Below, one piece after another: positions 1 through 8,625 of a stretch of DNA of 54,031 nt. Position 1 is the first letter of the stretch. Every line of letters starts with the position of its first letter. The translations under genes and the position numbers were made by a program. Location: contig SLTG01000004.1 in NCBI GenBank assembly GCA_007130045.1, positions 1 to 54,031 on the forward strand, read 5' to 3'. This DNA comes from Opitutales bacterium (lineage in GTDB: Bacteria > Verrucomicrobiota > Verrucomicrobiia > Opitutales > T3Sed10-336). Under the pieces are notes generated by a model that saw only the letters and a list, made by a program, of their open reading frames with translations, had not been told where the DNA came from and searched no databases.

Positions 1-1073
1 CTTTCGAAGAACTTGTCCAGCGGCAGATCCGCCTCGGCGGGATGCAGAGGCTCCAGCTCCGGGTCGGCCCAGATAAGGGTATAGGGAAGCGGGTCGCTTG
101 TTCCCTGACCGAAGGTGCCGTTACCGTCGGAGCCCAGGACCGACAGCCAGCCCCAAAGTCCCACGCGATCCTGATATTTGCTGATCAGATGCATGGTAAT
201 GCCATCGATTGGACCTTGACCCCATGGAGTCATCTGCCGGATAAAGAAATCGACGGTCAGAGTCGCGTTTTTGGGCAGCTCATCGACCAGATCCGGACCG
301 CCGGCATTCTTCAGCGCCGCGGCAAACGGCAGACAGCCCCAGCCGCCATAGCCGAAATACCCCCGCCCTTCTCCTTTCCAGCCGTCCGCATCGGTCGATT
401 CCAAAAGATACGCACGGTTCTGCCGGACGGCTTTCTCCAGCCACTCATCCCGGTCACCCAATACCAGGGCTGCAAGCCCGAGAGCCCCGTGGCCAACAGG
501 ATTCCAATTGGACGAGTCGCGGAAGCTGCTGGGCTGCGGGTACATTTGCTGCGAGCGCGCATACAGCTCACTGCCGAAGGCCTCCAATCGATCCCGCATA
601 TAGGTGCGTTCTCCCCTGTTCATGAATGGATAGAGGGTGTCGTAGCCAAGTGCGAACGCGTGCGTGACATCGCCGATTCCCAGAAAATTATTGACGTTGT
701 TGAAGTAGTGGGCGGGCTCGTACTTTTCGGCGTAATGAAGCATGAAATCCACCGCCTTCCTCGAATAGGCTTCATCGCCTTCGATGTAGCCGGCCAACAT
801 CAAATAGTTGATCCGACGATTGATCCGCCGCCCCAGAGCCGCCGATTCGGAAATATTGTTGCCCGAAGCCGCAAGCATCTGGTCAGCCTCGCTCTTCAGT
901 ACCTGATACGCTTCAGCGATCCACCCGTCCCGCACCTTGGCTTGCAGATCCTCGACATCATCAAGGGTAAACAACAGGCGCGGATGTTCACCCGAAACAT
1001 CTCCGGAAGTCGCCGCAAACGCTATCGCCAGCCCCGCCAGGAAAGCAATGTTTCTGAGCAGAATTTTTTTCAT
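1..1073 (-). CDS. Secreted heparinase II/III-like (alginate-lyase-type) protein, 3' part beyond the window
   Basis: Open minus-strand frame from ATG at 1073 to the window edge, about 357 residues with no stop. It starts MKKILLRNIAFLAGLAIAFA, a signal peptide, followed by HPRLLFTLDDVEDLQAKV, an opening typical of the (alpha/alpha) toroid proteins of the heparinase II/III and DUF4962 polysaccharide-lyase superfamily. The visible part is rich in Trp, Tyr and Asn (for example SSNWNPVGHGALGLAAL near residue 190, then GEGRGYFGYGGWG), the expected composition of the helical toroid. It should act outside the cytoplasm on acidic polysaccharide. Substrate cannot be read from the fragment, and the C-terminal beta-sandwich domain is missing only because the window ends. 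The plus-strand frame over the same bases is its antisense shadow. Confidence 0.75.
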   Translation of the reverse strand, partial: MKKILLRNIAFLAGLAIAFAATSGDVSGEHPRLLFTLDDVEDLQAKVRDGWIAEAYQVLKSEADQMLAASGNNISESAALGRRINRRINYLMLAGYIEGDEAYSRKAVDFMLHYAEKYEPAHYFNNVNNFLGIGDVTHAFALGYDTLYPFMNRGERTYMRDRLEAFGSELYARSQQMYPQPSSFRDSSNWNPVGHGALGLAALVLGDRDEWLEKAVRQNRAYLLESTDADGWKGEGRGYFGYGGWGCLPFAAALKNAGGPDLVDELPKNATLTVDFFIRQMTPWGQGPIDGITMHLISKYQDRVGLWGWLSVLGSDGNGTFGQGTSDPLPYTLIWADPELEPLHPAEADLPLDKFFE

Positions 1074-1087
1074 ATAGGTATTCCATT

Positions 1088-1115
1088 TGTATAGTGAATA
1101 TAAATAGCACATCAA
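1088..1115 (-). promoter_or_regulatory. Candidate promoter of the heparinase-like gene
   Basis: On the minus strand TTGATG (1110-1115) and TATACA (1088-1093) are 16 bp apart, in an AT-rich stretch about 15 bp before the ATG at 1073. This is a consensus match only. Confidence 0.35.
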
Positions 1116-1570
1116 CAATATCACCTCAGCAATCGCGGTTCCACCATCTCAGGCCAATTTTGAGGTTGGGGCAATTCAACGTTACTGACCGGAAAAACCC
1201 TGGTCGATTGGCGGATGGCCCCCCGGCCCCCGAATCTGCTCCGGCGCCGCAGCGGGCGCGTCACCCATAGGGCGGAGGGTCTCACCTTCTTGCCGGGGTT
1301 CTTCGAGCAATGAGCTGGAAAGTTCCTCGTCGATCCTTCGCTCCGTTTTCTCGTCGGTCTCGCGCGGAGAACGTTCGATCGTGGAAGCGCTCTGCCTCTG
1401 CGCTCGTTCCCGGCGTTCGCCGAAGCATCGGATCATCCTGGTGGAAATCGGATTCGGAAACCCTGCGATAACCTAAGTGCATATGAACGACAAGAATCTG
1501 AAAAATCGAATTTTTGGTTTGTCCGTTCGAACGTCATCCCTTCAAAAAGGCTATTGTATCCAGATTCCAT
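1116..1570. other. Intergenic stretch with no supported gene
   Basis: About 450 bases between the two minus-strand enzymes. Short minus-strand frames (1182-1436 and 1282-1482) overlap each other, have Arg/Glu/Pro-rich low-information translations and no recognisable motif. I see no hairpin, repeat or RNA that I would defend. Confidence 0.4.
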
Positions 1571-4231
1571 TTACCTTTTTTTTGGGACAATTATATAAGG
1601 CGTTTCCTTATCCAAATCAGGATATAATCTACCCTGACCAGTATTATCCATAAATTCGAAGAGATACATAAAGTCATATTCAGGGTCGAGGTGTTCGGCG
1701 GGAACCGTTGCGTGATATGTGTTTTCTTCTGTTGTCGGATACATTTGCAGGTATTGGTAATTCTCGGTCTGATCTACATTACGGTAAAACAAACGCGCCC
1801 ATTTGACTCCGGCAGGAGCGCTTACCCTTACGTGAACCGGAACGGATTCATTAACCGATAGATTCTCAACAGGTTGATGGCTCACCTGAAATTGGTAATC
1901 GTATTCCTCAACAGCTTCATAAGAAGGCGCCGGAATCCAGCTGCCTTCAGGGCGTCCGCCAACATCACGTCTCTCCTGTTCAAGACTTGCAAGACCCTCT
2001 TCCAATCGGACGAGTTCGTCCTTCCAATGACCACTGAGACCGGAGATTGACAACCGTACGTCAGTCTCCCTTCCACGGTTACCCATCATTAAATCGTCAG
2101 TATAAACATCGCCGGCCGCAGCCACGATTTCCCGCCAGGCCTCAATAGCATTGCGTTCATAGGCAATCGCATCCTCAAGTGCCGATACATCATTAGTGCG
2201 CTTGAACAAGCGATAACTAACCGCTGCGGGTATCCTCCTCGAGTGAAAAAGCGACAGGTTTGATAGAATCTTCAGGTCTGTGATAATAGAATCGAATTCT
2301 TTGTTTCGACTGTCTCCGACAACATCTTCAGCTTCGTCTATCAATCCGCTGATTTCCGCGGATCTCCGCTCAAACCAAAGGCTATTCCTTGAAGGCCGCA
2401 TCCTTGCCGTCTCCCCGCCTTCAATAAGCAATTGAGCTTCATCATCAAAACTTGCGAATTGCCGTATGTCACTTCCTTGATTCATAGCATAGCGAGGCAG
2501 ATCTCCAATCCGCTGCATTTCGACCCACCCACGAGTCATCGGAAAGCCGCTGAAATAATTGCTACATGAGGCAACAATGCGCGGCAGTATCCAACTGGCC
2601 TTATTCAAGGCTTCCTCGACCAATGGAGCAGCTTCTGCTCCAAAGCGAATTTTAAACTCATTTTGCCATACCTCGGGTGCTGTTTCGGGATTATAACCAA
2701 TTCGGCCAAAGAACAGAAAATAAGGCCAATAGCGTTCGAACTCGTAATCATAGTACCGATACTGGGGATTCAACAGATCAAATGGCTCGGCATCATGTGG
2801 ATGCGCCTGCATCTTGGTCGCCAGGGGTTCGGAAATTTCAAAACCATCGCCATTATACAAATGAGTGCTTTCGGAAAATCGGCGGACATACTCCGGATCC
2901 CCCCATAAGAGTACTCTCGTTGTTCCGCCACTCCAAAGCCGCCAGTGCATCTTATATTCTTGCGGATAAACAAGCAGATCCGCGTAACCGTGGCGGCGGT
3001 GAGGTTGGTCCTCCCGATTCACCTGTGTCGGATGAAACGGCATTCCCATTTGTTCCATCCAATATTTAGTACCAATCCGAAAATTAATCTCATTGTCCAC
3101 CGCACTTTGAATTACGCTATCGGACAGTCCCTTGGCGCGCAGGGTTAGAAGCAGATCAGGCGCAGCCTCTTTTACCATTTTCAATATGTTGGGCCAGAAA
3201 ACCTCTTGTTCGTCATCTGACAGGCCTGATTCATCGTGCATGCGAAATTGAATGCCGTCGAGATCCGGCATTAACTTGATAAACTTATTCAATGCAGCTA
3301 AGGTATAATAGGTAAGGTTTTCCGCATCAACACCTTGCACTTGATGTGGCGCGACTTGAATATCTTCTTCAAAGCTTTCATTGGCACCCTCTTGAATGCT
3401 TCGGGCTCTTCTGGTACTCCCTCGGATATGGTCCCAAAAGCCAAGCGTGAAACTGATGCCTCTATCATTCGCCATTTTGTTCAGCCGAATTAAGGCGTCC
3501 AGATTACGTTGTTGTTCCTCCGGAGAAACGCCCGGCATGCCGATTTCGGGAAATCCTTCCACGTCAAAAAAATAGGGATACGCAGGTGCTACAAAACCAT
3601 CAATCTCATATCCAAAAATCACAACTAGCGAGTTAAGTCGGCTGTCTGCCATCAAATCAAGGTAACGCTCCCAATATGCTTCATCGTAGAACCTGCTTTC
3701 CCAATAGGAGCGATTAAAAGTATAGACAGAAATCGCACGATCTCTTACATCCGGCTTCTCTGTTTTCTCCTTGACCTTACTCAGTACGGATTCTCCGCTG
3801 CCGCTCCAACCTATGCGATTCGCCACGTCCAACAAAGCATACATTAACCCCCGATCATCAAAGCCACATATCACCCAAACTGGTTTATCTTGCCAGTTTG
3901 TCTTAAATATCGTCAATGCCTCTTGTATCCGAGGTGGATTATGGCCGCTTTCTTTTAAAAGGTTCGAAGCCGTACCAGCCTCAAATCCCAACCCTGCCAC
4001 AATAATCTTATCCCCCCGGGCTTCATCCAGGGACTTGGTTTTTTCAAAGGTGACATTTTTCGCCTGTAATGCATCCGTTAACTTAGTGAGACCATGCGAG
4101 GCAGGAGCTTCGAACGCTTCATCTATTACTATGGAGATTTCAGGATATTCGTTGCCGACACGAGCAAGACTGAACAGTTGAAATGACGACATGAAGACAA
4201 CCGTTAATAATATTGGAAGTGGATATTTCAC
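1571..4231 (-). CDS. Large secreted putative glycoside hydrolase (alpha-glucuronidase-like architecture)
   Basis: 886 residues. The start is GTG at 4231 and gives an ordinary signal peptide (MKYPLPILLTVVFMSSFQLF, cleavage near SLA/R). Residues about 30-140 resemble the small alpha/beta domain found before the barrel in GH67/GH20/GH115-type enzymes (VIDEAFEAPASHGLTKL, GFDDRGLMYALLDVANRIGW). A TIM-barrel-like part follows, rich in aromatic residues (FNRSYWESRFYDEAYWERYL, YVGYEID-like strands, FTLGFWDHIRG, DGIQFRMHDESGL). The last ~100 residues look like a beta-sandwich (VPVHVRVSAPAGVKWARLFY). Catalytic acids cannot be assigned with certainty; MHDESG is a candidate. Base composition is more AT-rich than the housekeeping genes. 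With the upstream lyase-like gene it suggests polysaccharide breakdown. The exact GH family is unknown. Confidence 0.65.
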   Translation of the reverse strand: MKYPLPILLTVVFMSSFQLFSLARVGNEYPEISIVIDEAFEAPASHGLTKLTDALQAKNVTFEKTKSLDEARGDKIIVAGLGFEAGTASNLLKESGHNPPRIQEALTIFKTNWQDKPVWVICGFDDRGLMYALLDVANRIGWSGSGESVLSKVKEKTEKPDVRDRAISVYTFNRSYWESRFYDEAYWERYLDLMADSRLNSLVVIFGYEIDGFVAPAYPYFFDVEGFPEIGMPGVSPEEQQRNLDALIRLNKMANDRGISFTLGFWDHIRGSTRRARSIQEGANESFEEDIQVAPHQVQGVDAENLTYYTLAALNKFIKLMPDLDGIQFRMHDESGLSDDEQEVFWPNILKMVKEAAPDLLLTLRAKGLSDSVIQSAVDNEINFRIGTKYWMEQMGMPFHPTQVNREDQPHRRHGYADLLVYPQEYKMHWRLWSGGTTRVLLWGDPEYVRRFSESTHLYNGDGFEISEPLATKMQAHPHDAEPFDLLNPQYRYYDYEFERYWPYFLFFGRIGYNPETAPEVWQNEFKIRFGAEAAPLVEEALNKASWILPRIVASCSNYFSGFPMTRGWVEMQRIGDLPRYAMNQGSDIRQFASFDDEAQLLIEGGETARMRPSRNSLWFERRSAEISGLIDEAEDVVGDSRNKEFDSIITDLKILSNLSLFHSRRIPAAVSYRLFKRTNDVSALEDAIAYERNAIEAWREIVAAAGDVYTDDLMMGNRGRETDVRLSISGLSGHWKDELVRLEEGLASLEQERRDVGGRPEGSWIPAPSYEAVEEYDYQFQVSHQPVENLSVNESVPVHVRVSAPAGVKWARLFYRNVDQTENYQYLQMYPTTEENTYHATVPAEHLDPEYDFMYLFEFMDNTGQGRLYPDLDKETPYIIVPKKR

Positions 4232-4514
4232 AGGATAATTTTTTCGATGGATTAATTCTAGTTTATTCGCTGCATTTTATTTGTTCTCCCAGCTCTTGCA
4301 ACCCAACAATCCGTTGAGAACGAATGGTGAGCGTGATGATCTTCCAAGCTATTGATATTAAGACTTATCGAAGAGATAACGATCACCGCGCTCACTCGCC
4401 GAAACGGCGACTCGGAAACCCGGACGAATCCAGCCGAGCCAACCGGTTCGAAATCGGAGTTCGGCTGCAGCAGGGATGGGTGACGGTCTGAAGTCCTGCG
4501 ACTAATTTGCACGA

Positions 4515-4940
4515 TCAGGAATACACGAGGTAAAGGATGACTCCTGACAGCAGGACGATGACCGTGAGGAGGGTGAGGTAGATGAGGCATCCCCGCCGGA
4601 CCTCGCTTTTTACGGCGTGGTGATCCACCTCGAAATCTTCAGGGGAGACGGACGCAGGGAGCGGGACTTCAGGATCTTCAAGTGCGGCGGGCGGCGCGGG
4701 TATTTGAACAGGCGGCTGCAATGTTTCGGGCAGCGAAGGACCGGGCGTGAATGCCGAAGTGGCGATGGGGGAATTCGGCCGGGCTGCGACCTGTCCGGCA
4801 GGTTCTTCTTCAGGGGGTTCCGGAGGTGATTCGGGGGGTGCCTCCCGCGCGGCTTCGGTGCTGATCTCCTTTTCCAGCCATTGGAGGTGGGTTTGTAGAA
4901 TGCGTTTCTGTTCCCGGAGTTCTTCCAATCGATCGTTCAT
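4515..4940 (-). CDS. Small membrane-anchored proline-rich protein
   Basis: 141 residues if it begins at ATG 4940; a TTG 45 bases upstream would add 15 residues and is less likely. It starts with a short coiled-coil segment (NDRLEELREQKRILQTHLQWLEKEIS), continues through about 65 residues rich in Pro, Glu and Ala, and ends in one hydrophobic helix (LIYLTLLTVIVLLSGVILYLVYS) that reaches the C-terminus, so it is probably tail-anchored. It lies downstream of rpmA on the same strand, separated by two palindromes. I do not recognise a family. The coiled coil plus membrane tail suggests a structural or scaffolding role, which is inference only. Confidence 0.6.
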   Translation of the reverse strand: MNDRLEELREQKRILQTHLQWLEKEISTEAAREAPPESPPEPPEEEPAGQVAARPNSPIATSAFTPGPSLPETLQPPVQIPAPPAALEDPEVPLPASVSPEDFEVDHHAVKSEVRRGCLIYLTLLTVIVLLSGVILYLVYS

Positions 4941-5008
4941 GGAGTGACTTCGAGTTTTCGGGAACGCGCGGGGTTGCCAAGTCAAAAAACGGGAAATCCA
5001 CGGAGATA

Positions 5009-5068
5009 GCCGCTTCTTACGGAAGCGGCCTACGGGGGTAAGTTTGTAGGCCTGTCCGTGAGGACAGG
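5009..5068. repeat. Pair of REP-like palindromes in head-to-head orientation
   Basis: First hairpin: GCCGCTTC (5009-5016) pairs with GAAGCGGC (5022-5029) and is followed by CTAC. Second hairpin: preceded by GTAGG, CCTGTCC (5051-5057) pairs with GGACAGG (5062-5068). The shared GGCCTAC / GTAGGCC edge in opposite directions is how REP/BIME units are laid out. They sit just after rpmA on the minus strand and may also stop transcription, although no T-run follows. Confidence 0.5.
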
Positions 5069-5091
5069 GGCCTCCCTGTTGCGGCGGCGGG

Positions 5092-5343
5092 TTACGACGC
5101 GACCGGATCGACGTGGACGCGGCGGTGGGGTTTGTCGAATTTCACCTGGCCGTCTGTGAGTGCGAAAAGGGTGTAATCCCTTCCGATTCCGACGTTTCTG
5201 CCCGGATGGGTCTTTGTTCCGCGCTGGCGAATGATAATGTTGCCGGCGATGACCTTTTCCCCGCCGAATTTCTTCACGCCCAGGCGCTTGCTGACGCTGT
5301 CCCGGCCGTTTTTGGAAGTTCCCTGTCCTTTCTTGTGTGCCAT
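5092..5343 (-). CDS. rpmA: 50S ribosomal protein L27
   Basis: 83 residues, full length. It opens [16 protein letters not shown] and carries the conserved core [20 protein letters not shown] and [21 protein letters not shown]27 sits near the peptidyl-transferase centre, with its N-terminal tail reaching the tRNA ends. The N-terminus starts directly with the mature AHKKG-type sequence, so no processed N-terminal extension of the Firmicutes type is present. It lies 12 bases after rplU on the same strand, the usual L21-L27 order. The Obg GTPase gene that often follows is not here. Confidence 0.97.
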   Translation of the reverse strand: MAHKKGQGTSKNGRDSVSKRLGVKKFGGEKVIAGNIIIRQRGTKTHPGRNVGIGRDYTLFALTDGQVKFDKPHRRVHVDPVAS

Positions 5344-5355
5344 GGCGTATGATCC

Positions 5356-5670
5356 TTATGCTTGAATGGATTCGATCTTGATGACGGAAACCTCCTGGCG
5401 GTGCCCGCGGGTGCGTTCGTAACCTTGGCGTTTCTTCTTTTTAAAGATAAGCACCTTTCTGGCGCGCTTGTTTTCGAGGACCTTGGCTTTGACGGAGGCG
5501 CCGTCAACGTAAGGCTGACCGATTTTCGTGCTCTTGCCCTCGCCGGCGGCGAGGACTTCCTTGATTTCCACTTCGGAACCGGCTTCGGTGTCCGGATAGC
5601 GGTTCACAAAGAGAATGTCTCCCTCCGTCACGGTAAATTGTCTGCCTTGTGTTTTAATCGTCGCTTTCAT
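5356..5670 (-). CDS. rplU: 50S ribosomal protein L21
   Basis: 104 residues from ATG 5670 ([14 protein letters not shown]); an in-frame ATG at 5700 would add ten residues not seen in the family. Typical L21 features are present: [39 protein letters not shown] and the basic end [19 protein letters not shown], which contacts 23S rRNA. It is first in the rplU-rpmA pair. No strong Shine-Dalgarno precedes either possible start. The divergent methyltransferase begins 60 bases away, so the gap should hold both promoters. Confidence 0.96.
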   Translation of the reverse strand: MKATIKTQGRQFTVTEGDILFVNRYPDTEAGSEVEIKEVLAAGEGKSTKIGQPYVDGASVKAKVLENKRARKVLIFKKKKRQGYERTRGHRQEVSVIKIESIQA

Positions 5671-5729
5671 GGGAAAAGGACGAATAAAAAACACGTTCAT
5701 CGAGAACGCAAGGAATTTTTTGAAAGGAT

Positions 5730-6467
5730 ATGGACGCGGAAAAAGTGAAGGGAACGTTTCGGGCGGACGGGGTGGTTGAGCACTACAGCCGGAGCGTCGT
5801 GAACATCGGGCTGTGGAGATCCGAAGAGAGGATTTTCCGCCGGGTTTTCCGGGAGGAGGATTCGCTGCTCGACCTTGGGTGCGGCGCCGGAAGAATCTGT
5901 ATCGGCCTGTGGGAGCTGGGATACCGTAATCTGCTCGGGGTGGATTATTCGGCGGAAATGATCCGTGAAGCCCGCCGGCTATGCGGACTGATGGAGTACG
6001 GGATCGCGTTGAGGACCGGGGACGCGGTTGGGCTCGAGTTGGACGACGGCGCGTTTGACGGGGTGATATTCGGGTTCAACGGTCTGATGCAGATTCCCGG
6101 GCGCGAGCGGCGGCGGCGCGCGTTAACCGAGATCAACCGGGTTCTGCGGCCCGGTGGCGCCTTTGTTTTTACCACTCACGACCGCGAGCATCGGAGCCTG
6201 AGGGAACTTTTCGCGATGCAACAGCAGATTTGGGCACGGGGCGAGCAGCCGGCGGACCTGAATGAGTTTGGCGACAATTTCTTTCGCGCTCCGGAGGGGG
6301 ACGTTTTCATGCATCTTCCCGACAGGTCCGAGGTGCTGGAGGATCTGGCGGCGACCGGTTTCGAGCACGAATTCGACGCCATGCGTTCGGAGATCGCGAA
6401 CGAACCGGGGGATGTCCGGGAGTTTTCGGACGAATGCAGGTTCTGGCTCGCGACCAAGCCGGCGTAG
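5730..6467 (+). CDS. Class I SAM-dependent methyltransferase
   Basis: 245 residues from ATG 5730, preceded by AAAGGA. The SAM-binding motif I is [10 protein letters not shown] (residues 46-55), then [17 protein letters not shown] (acidic residue of motif II) and [18 protein letters not shown] followed by [20 protein letters not shown] (motifs post-I to III). This is the COG2226/Methyltransf_11 pattern. No substrate-specific motif is visible, so small-molecule, quinone and protein targets are all possible. It diverges from rplU and is followed by the SDR epimerase on the same strand. Confidence 0.85.
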   Translation: MDAEKVKGTFRADGVVEHYSRSVVNIGLWRSEERIFRRVFREEDSLLDLGCGAGRICIGLWELGYRNLLGVDYSAEMIREARRLCGLMEYGIALRTGDAVGLELDDGAFDGVIFGFNGLMQIPGRERRRRALTEINRVLRPGGAFVFTTHDREHRSLRELFAMQQQIWARGEQPADLNEFGDNFFRAPEGDVFMHLPDRSEVLEDLAATGFEHEFDAMRSEIANEPGDVREFSDECRFWLATKPA

Positions 6468-6647
6468 GAGGGGGAACGATTGCGAGATATCCCGGAGGGA
6501 GGGTTTCGGAGGGAGGGGAAGGATTCGGCTTCGGGGCTGCGTGGATTTTCGGACCGGCCGTCTTGTTCGCCGCGGCCGGTCATCAGGCGAGGCCTAACGC
6601 TTCGTTTATTGGGAAAGCGCGGTTTGACTCTTGAACAAAAAATCGCG

Positions 6648-7613
6648 ATGTTCGATTTGGCTATGGGTGACGAAGTTGAGAACAGGCTTGAGCATAAGAA
6701 GGTGTTGGTATCCGGTGCATCGGGCATGACAGGGACGGCCCTGATTCCGTTTTTGAAGGCGCGGGGCCGCCGGGTCAGCGTGTTGACTCGCGATCGTGCG
6801 AGGGCGGGGGACGGGGCGGTTTTCTGGGATCCTGAAAGCGGCGAAATCGACAAGAAAAACCTTGAAGGTTTCGGCGCGGTCGTGCACCTCGCAGGGGAGA
6901 ATATTGCGTCCGGCCGGTGGACGGAGGCCCGGAAGAAACGAATTCGCGACAGCCGGGTAAACGGAACCCGCCTCCTGGCGGAGGCGATTGCCTCGCTCGA
7001 TCGGAAACCGTCGGTCCTGGTATCCGCGTCGGCGGTCGGTTATTACGGCAATCGGAATGACGACGTGCTCACCGAAGTTGAACCGCCCGGGAAGGGGTTC
7101 CTGGCCGGTGTGTGCCGGGAGTGGGAAGCGGCAACCGAGCCTGCGGAGAAAGGAGGGGTACGCGTTGTTCGCCTGCGGTTTGGACCCGTGTTGTCGCGTG
7201 CCGGCGGCATGCTGAAGAAGATTCTTCCCCCGTTTCGCGCGGGTGTTGGAGGGAGGATCGGACCCGGGCGGCAGTACATAAGTTGGATTGCGATCGACGA
7301 CGTGCTGGGAATTATCGATTACTGTTTCACGCATGAGGATTTGAAGGGAGCGGTCAACGCGGTGGCTCCGAATGCGGTTACCAACGCCGAGTTTACCAGG
7401 GGTTTGGGAAAAGTGCTTTCGCGCCCGACTATCTTCCCGGTGCCGGCGAGCGGGTTGCGCCTTCTGTACGGGGAAATGGCGGACGAGATGTTGTTGGCCA
7501 GCGTGCGCGCGGTTCCGAAGCGGTTGGAGACGGCGGGCTACCGTTTTCAGCTTTCCGAATTGGAACCGGCGTTGCGTCATGCCCTGGATAGATCTCCTGA
7601 AAGGAAGGGGTGA
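6648..7613 (+). CDS. TIGR01777-family SDR epimerase (YfcH-like)
   Basis: 321 residues from ATG 6648 (ATG 6663 is also possible). Longer upstream frames start from TTG and add non-conserved sequence. NAD(P)-binding motif VSGASGMTGT near residues 21-30; AVVHLAGENIASGRWTEARK and SVLVSASAVGYYGNR (the YxxxN active-site strand) are characteristic of the YfcH/TIGR01777 group. The C-terminal DUF1731 piece is seen in VPASGLRLLYGEMADEMLLA and LEPALRHAL. Reaction and substrate of this family are not established. It follows the methyltransferase on the same strand. Confidence 0.85.
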   Translation: MFDLAMGDEVENRLEHKKVLVSGASGMTGTALIPFLKARGRRVSVLTRDRARAGDGAVFWDPESGEIDKKNLEGFGAVVHLAGENIASGRWTEARKKRIRDSRVNGTRLLAEAIASLDRKPSVLVSASAVGYYGNRNDDVLTEVEPPGKGFLAGVCREWEAATEPAEKGGVRVVRLRFGPVLSRAGGMLKKILPPFRAGVGGRIGPGRQYISWIAIDDVLGIIDYCFTHEDLKGAVNAVAPNAVTNAEFTRGLGKVLSRPTIFPVPASGLRLLYGEMADEMLLASVRAVPKRLETAGYRFQLSELEPALRHALDRSPERKG

Positions 7614-7762
7614 AACACCATAATCCGTGACCGGTCAACCCGCTTATGACGCCGGTTCCGCGGGTGCGCGCAGGCCGGGAGCGGCGAATGCTAGATCGTT
7701 TTGCTTTGACGGAACCGATTTTGCGACGAGGATGTCCTGTCCTGGTATCACGCTAATTCATT

Positions 7763-8419
7763 ATGAGAACAACCTATCACCTTGGATTGATCAGCCTGTT
7801 TGTCCTCGCTGCGTGCGCGTTGTCCGCGTCGGAGGCGGAGAACGGGAAAACCGAAACCACTGAAGAAAGGCCCGGGCAGGAAATGGACGACGGACTCTAC
7901 GCAAAAATCAAAACCAACCGCGGGGAGATTCTTCTGCGCCTTCATTACGAGAAGGTTCCGCTGACCGTTACGAATTTCGTGGGTCTGGCCGAAGGCAGGA
8001 TCAAGTCGAACCGGCCGGCGGGCGAACCGTATTACGACGGGCTGACTTTTCACCGTGTGATCGACGGATTCATGATCCAGGGTGGATGCCCGGAGGGATC
8101 AGGCCGGGGCGGCCCGGGATACCGTTTCCCGGATGAGATCGATGCGTCGCTTCGGCACGACTCGCCCGGGGTGCTTTCGATGGCGAACGCCGGTCCAAAC
8201 ACGAACGGAAGCCAGTTTTTCATCACCCATGTGCCCACGCCCCACCTCGACGGAGGGCATGCCGTCTTCGGTAAGGTGGTCGAAGGTCAGGGCGTGGTGG
8301 ATTCGGTGCGCACCGGCGACCTTATCGAAAAGGTTGAGATTCTTAGGGTCGGAGACGACGCGGAGGGCTTTGTCGCCGATCAGGAGTCCTTCGACCGGCT
8401 TCGCGCGGAGCGACGGTAG
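7763..8419 (+). CDS. Cyclophilin-type peptidyl-prolyl isomerase, predicted lipoprotein
   Basis: 218 residues. The signal peptide ends in a lipobox-like LAAC (residues 15-18), so the mature protein is probably lipid-anchored in the envelope. The cyclophilin domain runs from about residue 45: [38 protein letters not shown] (catalytic Arg in FHRV), [12 protein letters not shown] and [20 protein letters not shown]. The insertion between GLAEG and [10 protein letters not shown] is normal for bacterial cyclophilins. It should catalyse cis-trans isomerisation of Xaa-Pro bonds during envelope protein folding. Confidence 0.9.
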   Translation: MRTTYHLGLISLFVLAACALSASEAENGKTETTEERPGQEMDDGLYAKIKTNRGEILLRLHYEKVPLTVTNFVGLAEGRIKSNRPAGEPYYDGLTFHRVIDGFMIQGGCPEGSGRGGPGYRFPDEIDASLRHDSPGVLSMANAGPNTNGSQFFITHVPTPHLDGGHAVFGKVVEGQGVVDSVRTGDLIEKVEILRVGDDAEGFVADQESFDRLRAERR

Positions 8420-8625
8420 GTTCTACCTGTTGCTGCGATGTCAATGGGATCCGATTCCGGCGACAATACTGTGCGTCGTCAGGTTTTCGGAAACGGAAAT
8501 CGCCTTCCGTCTGAATTCATGTGTCCCGGTATGCCGGGATTGTGCGGGCCGGTGCCCACAAGGGCGTCCGCAAGCGAACACGCTACGGGGAAATCCGCAA
8601 ACCTGATGAGTGGAAGTATAATTCT

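Noticed and set aside
42-1094. Plus-strand frame of 350 codons
   Set aside because: It is antisense to an open minus-strand frame with signal peptide and lyase-like sequence; its own translation has no motif.
1182-1482. Two overlapping minus-strand small ORFs
   Set aside because: Low-complexity charged translations, no ribosome binding site or family resemblance; overlap in different frames.
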